Shown here in pieces: positions 5,991 to 6,404 of a stretch of DNA of 6,404 nt. Made by a program: the position numbers and the translations under genes. The stretch comes from a bacterium (GTDB lineage Bacteria > Patescibacteriota > Saccharimonadia > Saccharimonadales > Saccharimonadaceae). Within the stretch, counting starts at the first letter, position 1, and every line of letters starts with the position of its first letter. The notes under the pieces were generated by a model, which made no database searches, was not told the DNA's origin, and saw only the letters and a list, made by a program, of their open reading frames with translations. The stretch spans positions 1-6,404 of the forward strand of contig JAHKZT010000040.1 in assembly GCA_020626475.1 (NCBI GenBank). The letters are read 5' to 3'.

Positions 5991-6025
5991 CAACTTTTTG
6001 ACCGGAATGTGGAGTTCGTTCTTAA

Positions 6026-6068
6026 TAAAAAAATAGACCGCGCGTCTGACCCACGCCGGTCTTTTTTT
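6026..6068 (-). terminator. tmRNA terminator, bidirectional in form
   Basis: A stem of AGACCG plus GCGT paired with ACGC plus CGGTCT (6035-6062), 10 bp with one bulged base and a 7-nt loop, 18 bp after the tmRNA CCA end. On the minus strand it is followed by ATTTTTTTATT. The plus strand also ends in seven or more T, so it could stop read-through from the small RNA as well. Confidence 0.85.
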
Positions 6069-6080
6069 GAATCTAAATGA

Positions 6081-6404
6081 TGGTGGAGCTGCCGGATACT
6101 GCCTCCGGGTCCGATAAATCTCCAGATATGCATTCTACGAGCATAGTCTATTCTTTTATCTCGACTAGCGCCTAAGGCTGGAATAAACAAAACCTCAAGC
6201 AGTCATGACAGAATTTTCGTGCTAACCCCTGTCAAAGAGCTAACCTTAATACCAAGTGTATAATACCGAAAATCACGCTATGGTATCTCGAGTGACTCGA
6301 TAAGATCTAATAAATCAAGATCTTAGGCGTAAGCTGGCATATAAGCCACGTGCTTACTAGCAGTTTTTTCTGCATTTACTACTGTACTTACGGTACAACT
6401 CGAC
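6081..6404 (-). ncRNA. ssrA: Transfer-messenger RNA (tmRNA, SsrA), 3' part; 5' end beyond window
   Basis: tmRNA rescues stalled ribosomes: it enters like alanyl-tRNA, then its internal frame adds a degradation tag. On the minus strand the 3' end reads CAGCTCC-A-CCA (6081-6091), preceded by a 5-bp T-stem CCGGA/TCCGG with a 7-nt loop GGCAGTA (6092-6108) and the GGAC of the neighbouring stem. This aligns position by position with the E. coli end, except in the loop. The tag frame lies about 230-290 nt upstream, after GTAAAT. Its stop codon opens an 8-bp hairpin TAAGATCT/AGATCTTA (6301-6325) at the place of helix P5. A TGTAC/GTACA hairpin before the tag fits pseudoknot 1. Tag first and CCA last means a one-piece, non-permuted gene. 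About 50-60 nt of the 5' end should lie outside, beginning with a sequence like GGAGCTG that pairs with the acceptor. Confidence 0.93.
6323..6373 (-). other. tmRNA tag-peptide reading frame
   Basis: The resume codon is GCA (6371-6373) and the stop TAA (6323-6325). The 16-residue tag is AEKTASKHVAYMPAYA. An Ala start, small and hydrophobic C-terminal residues, and a stop inside a hairpin are typical of tmRNA. The end AYA differs from the common LAA recognised by ClpXP in E. coli. Confidence 0.85.

Noticed and set aside
5990..6190. Minus-strand frame of 66 codons
   Set aside because: Lies across the tmRNA acceptor region and its terminator.

Overview
The window looks like a piece of a Patescibacteria (CPR) chromosome, most likely Candidatus Saccharibacteria (TM7). 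This is inferred from three things: the style of the gyrase B protein, a large membrane-anchored TraG/VirD4-type ATPase with a long N-terminal domain, and a small acidic partner whose C-terminal pattern (DP...YG) I recall from CPR proteins. No database was searched. Codons read normally with the standard code.

Layout: every protein gene I accept lies on the minus strand. From high to low coordinates there is a small four-helix membrane protein (4654-5022), a mostly disordered conserved hypothetical protein (4142-4645), and the TraG/VirD4-like ATPase (1087-4173). These three are packed or overlapping, look like one operon, and end in a hairpin terminator at 1047-1077. Next comes gyrB with its own promoter (947-976), the gene running off the left edge. 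The first two operon genes carry an extended -10 box 6-7 bp before the ATG and no clear ribosome binding site, which suggests leaderless mRNA. The ATPase has a Shine-Dalgarno sequence inside the preceding gene.

The right 1.3 kb holds no convincing protein gene and is an RNA locus. At the far right is the 3' part of a tmRNA gene (ssrA, minus strand, 6081 to beyond 6404), recognised by its acceptor stem, CCA end and a 16-residue tag frame. Its T-loop is not of the canonical TTCRANY type. Facing it is a short plus-strand transcription unit of about 115 nt with a strong promoter and terminator, a candidate small RNA. On the minus strand a near-consensus promoter at 5505-5533 drives a second candidate RNA (about 5128-5498) with several long helices, a GNRA tetraloop hairpin and a possible pseudoknot. 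I do not recognise its family. Between the two divergent promoters lies an AT-rich stretch with recurring ACAACATAT words.

The genes combine core housekeeping (gyrase, trans-translation) with a secretion- or DNA-transfer-like membrane ATPase operon. The unexplained part is the pair of unassigned RNAs beside ssrA.
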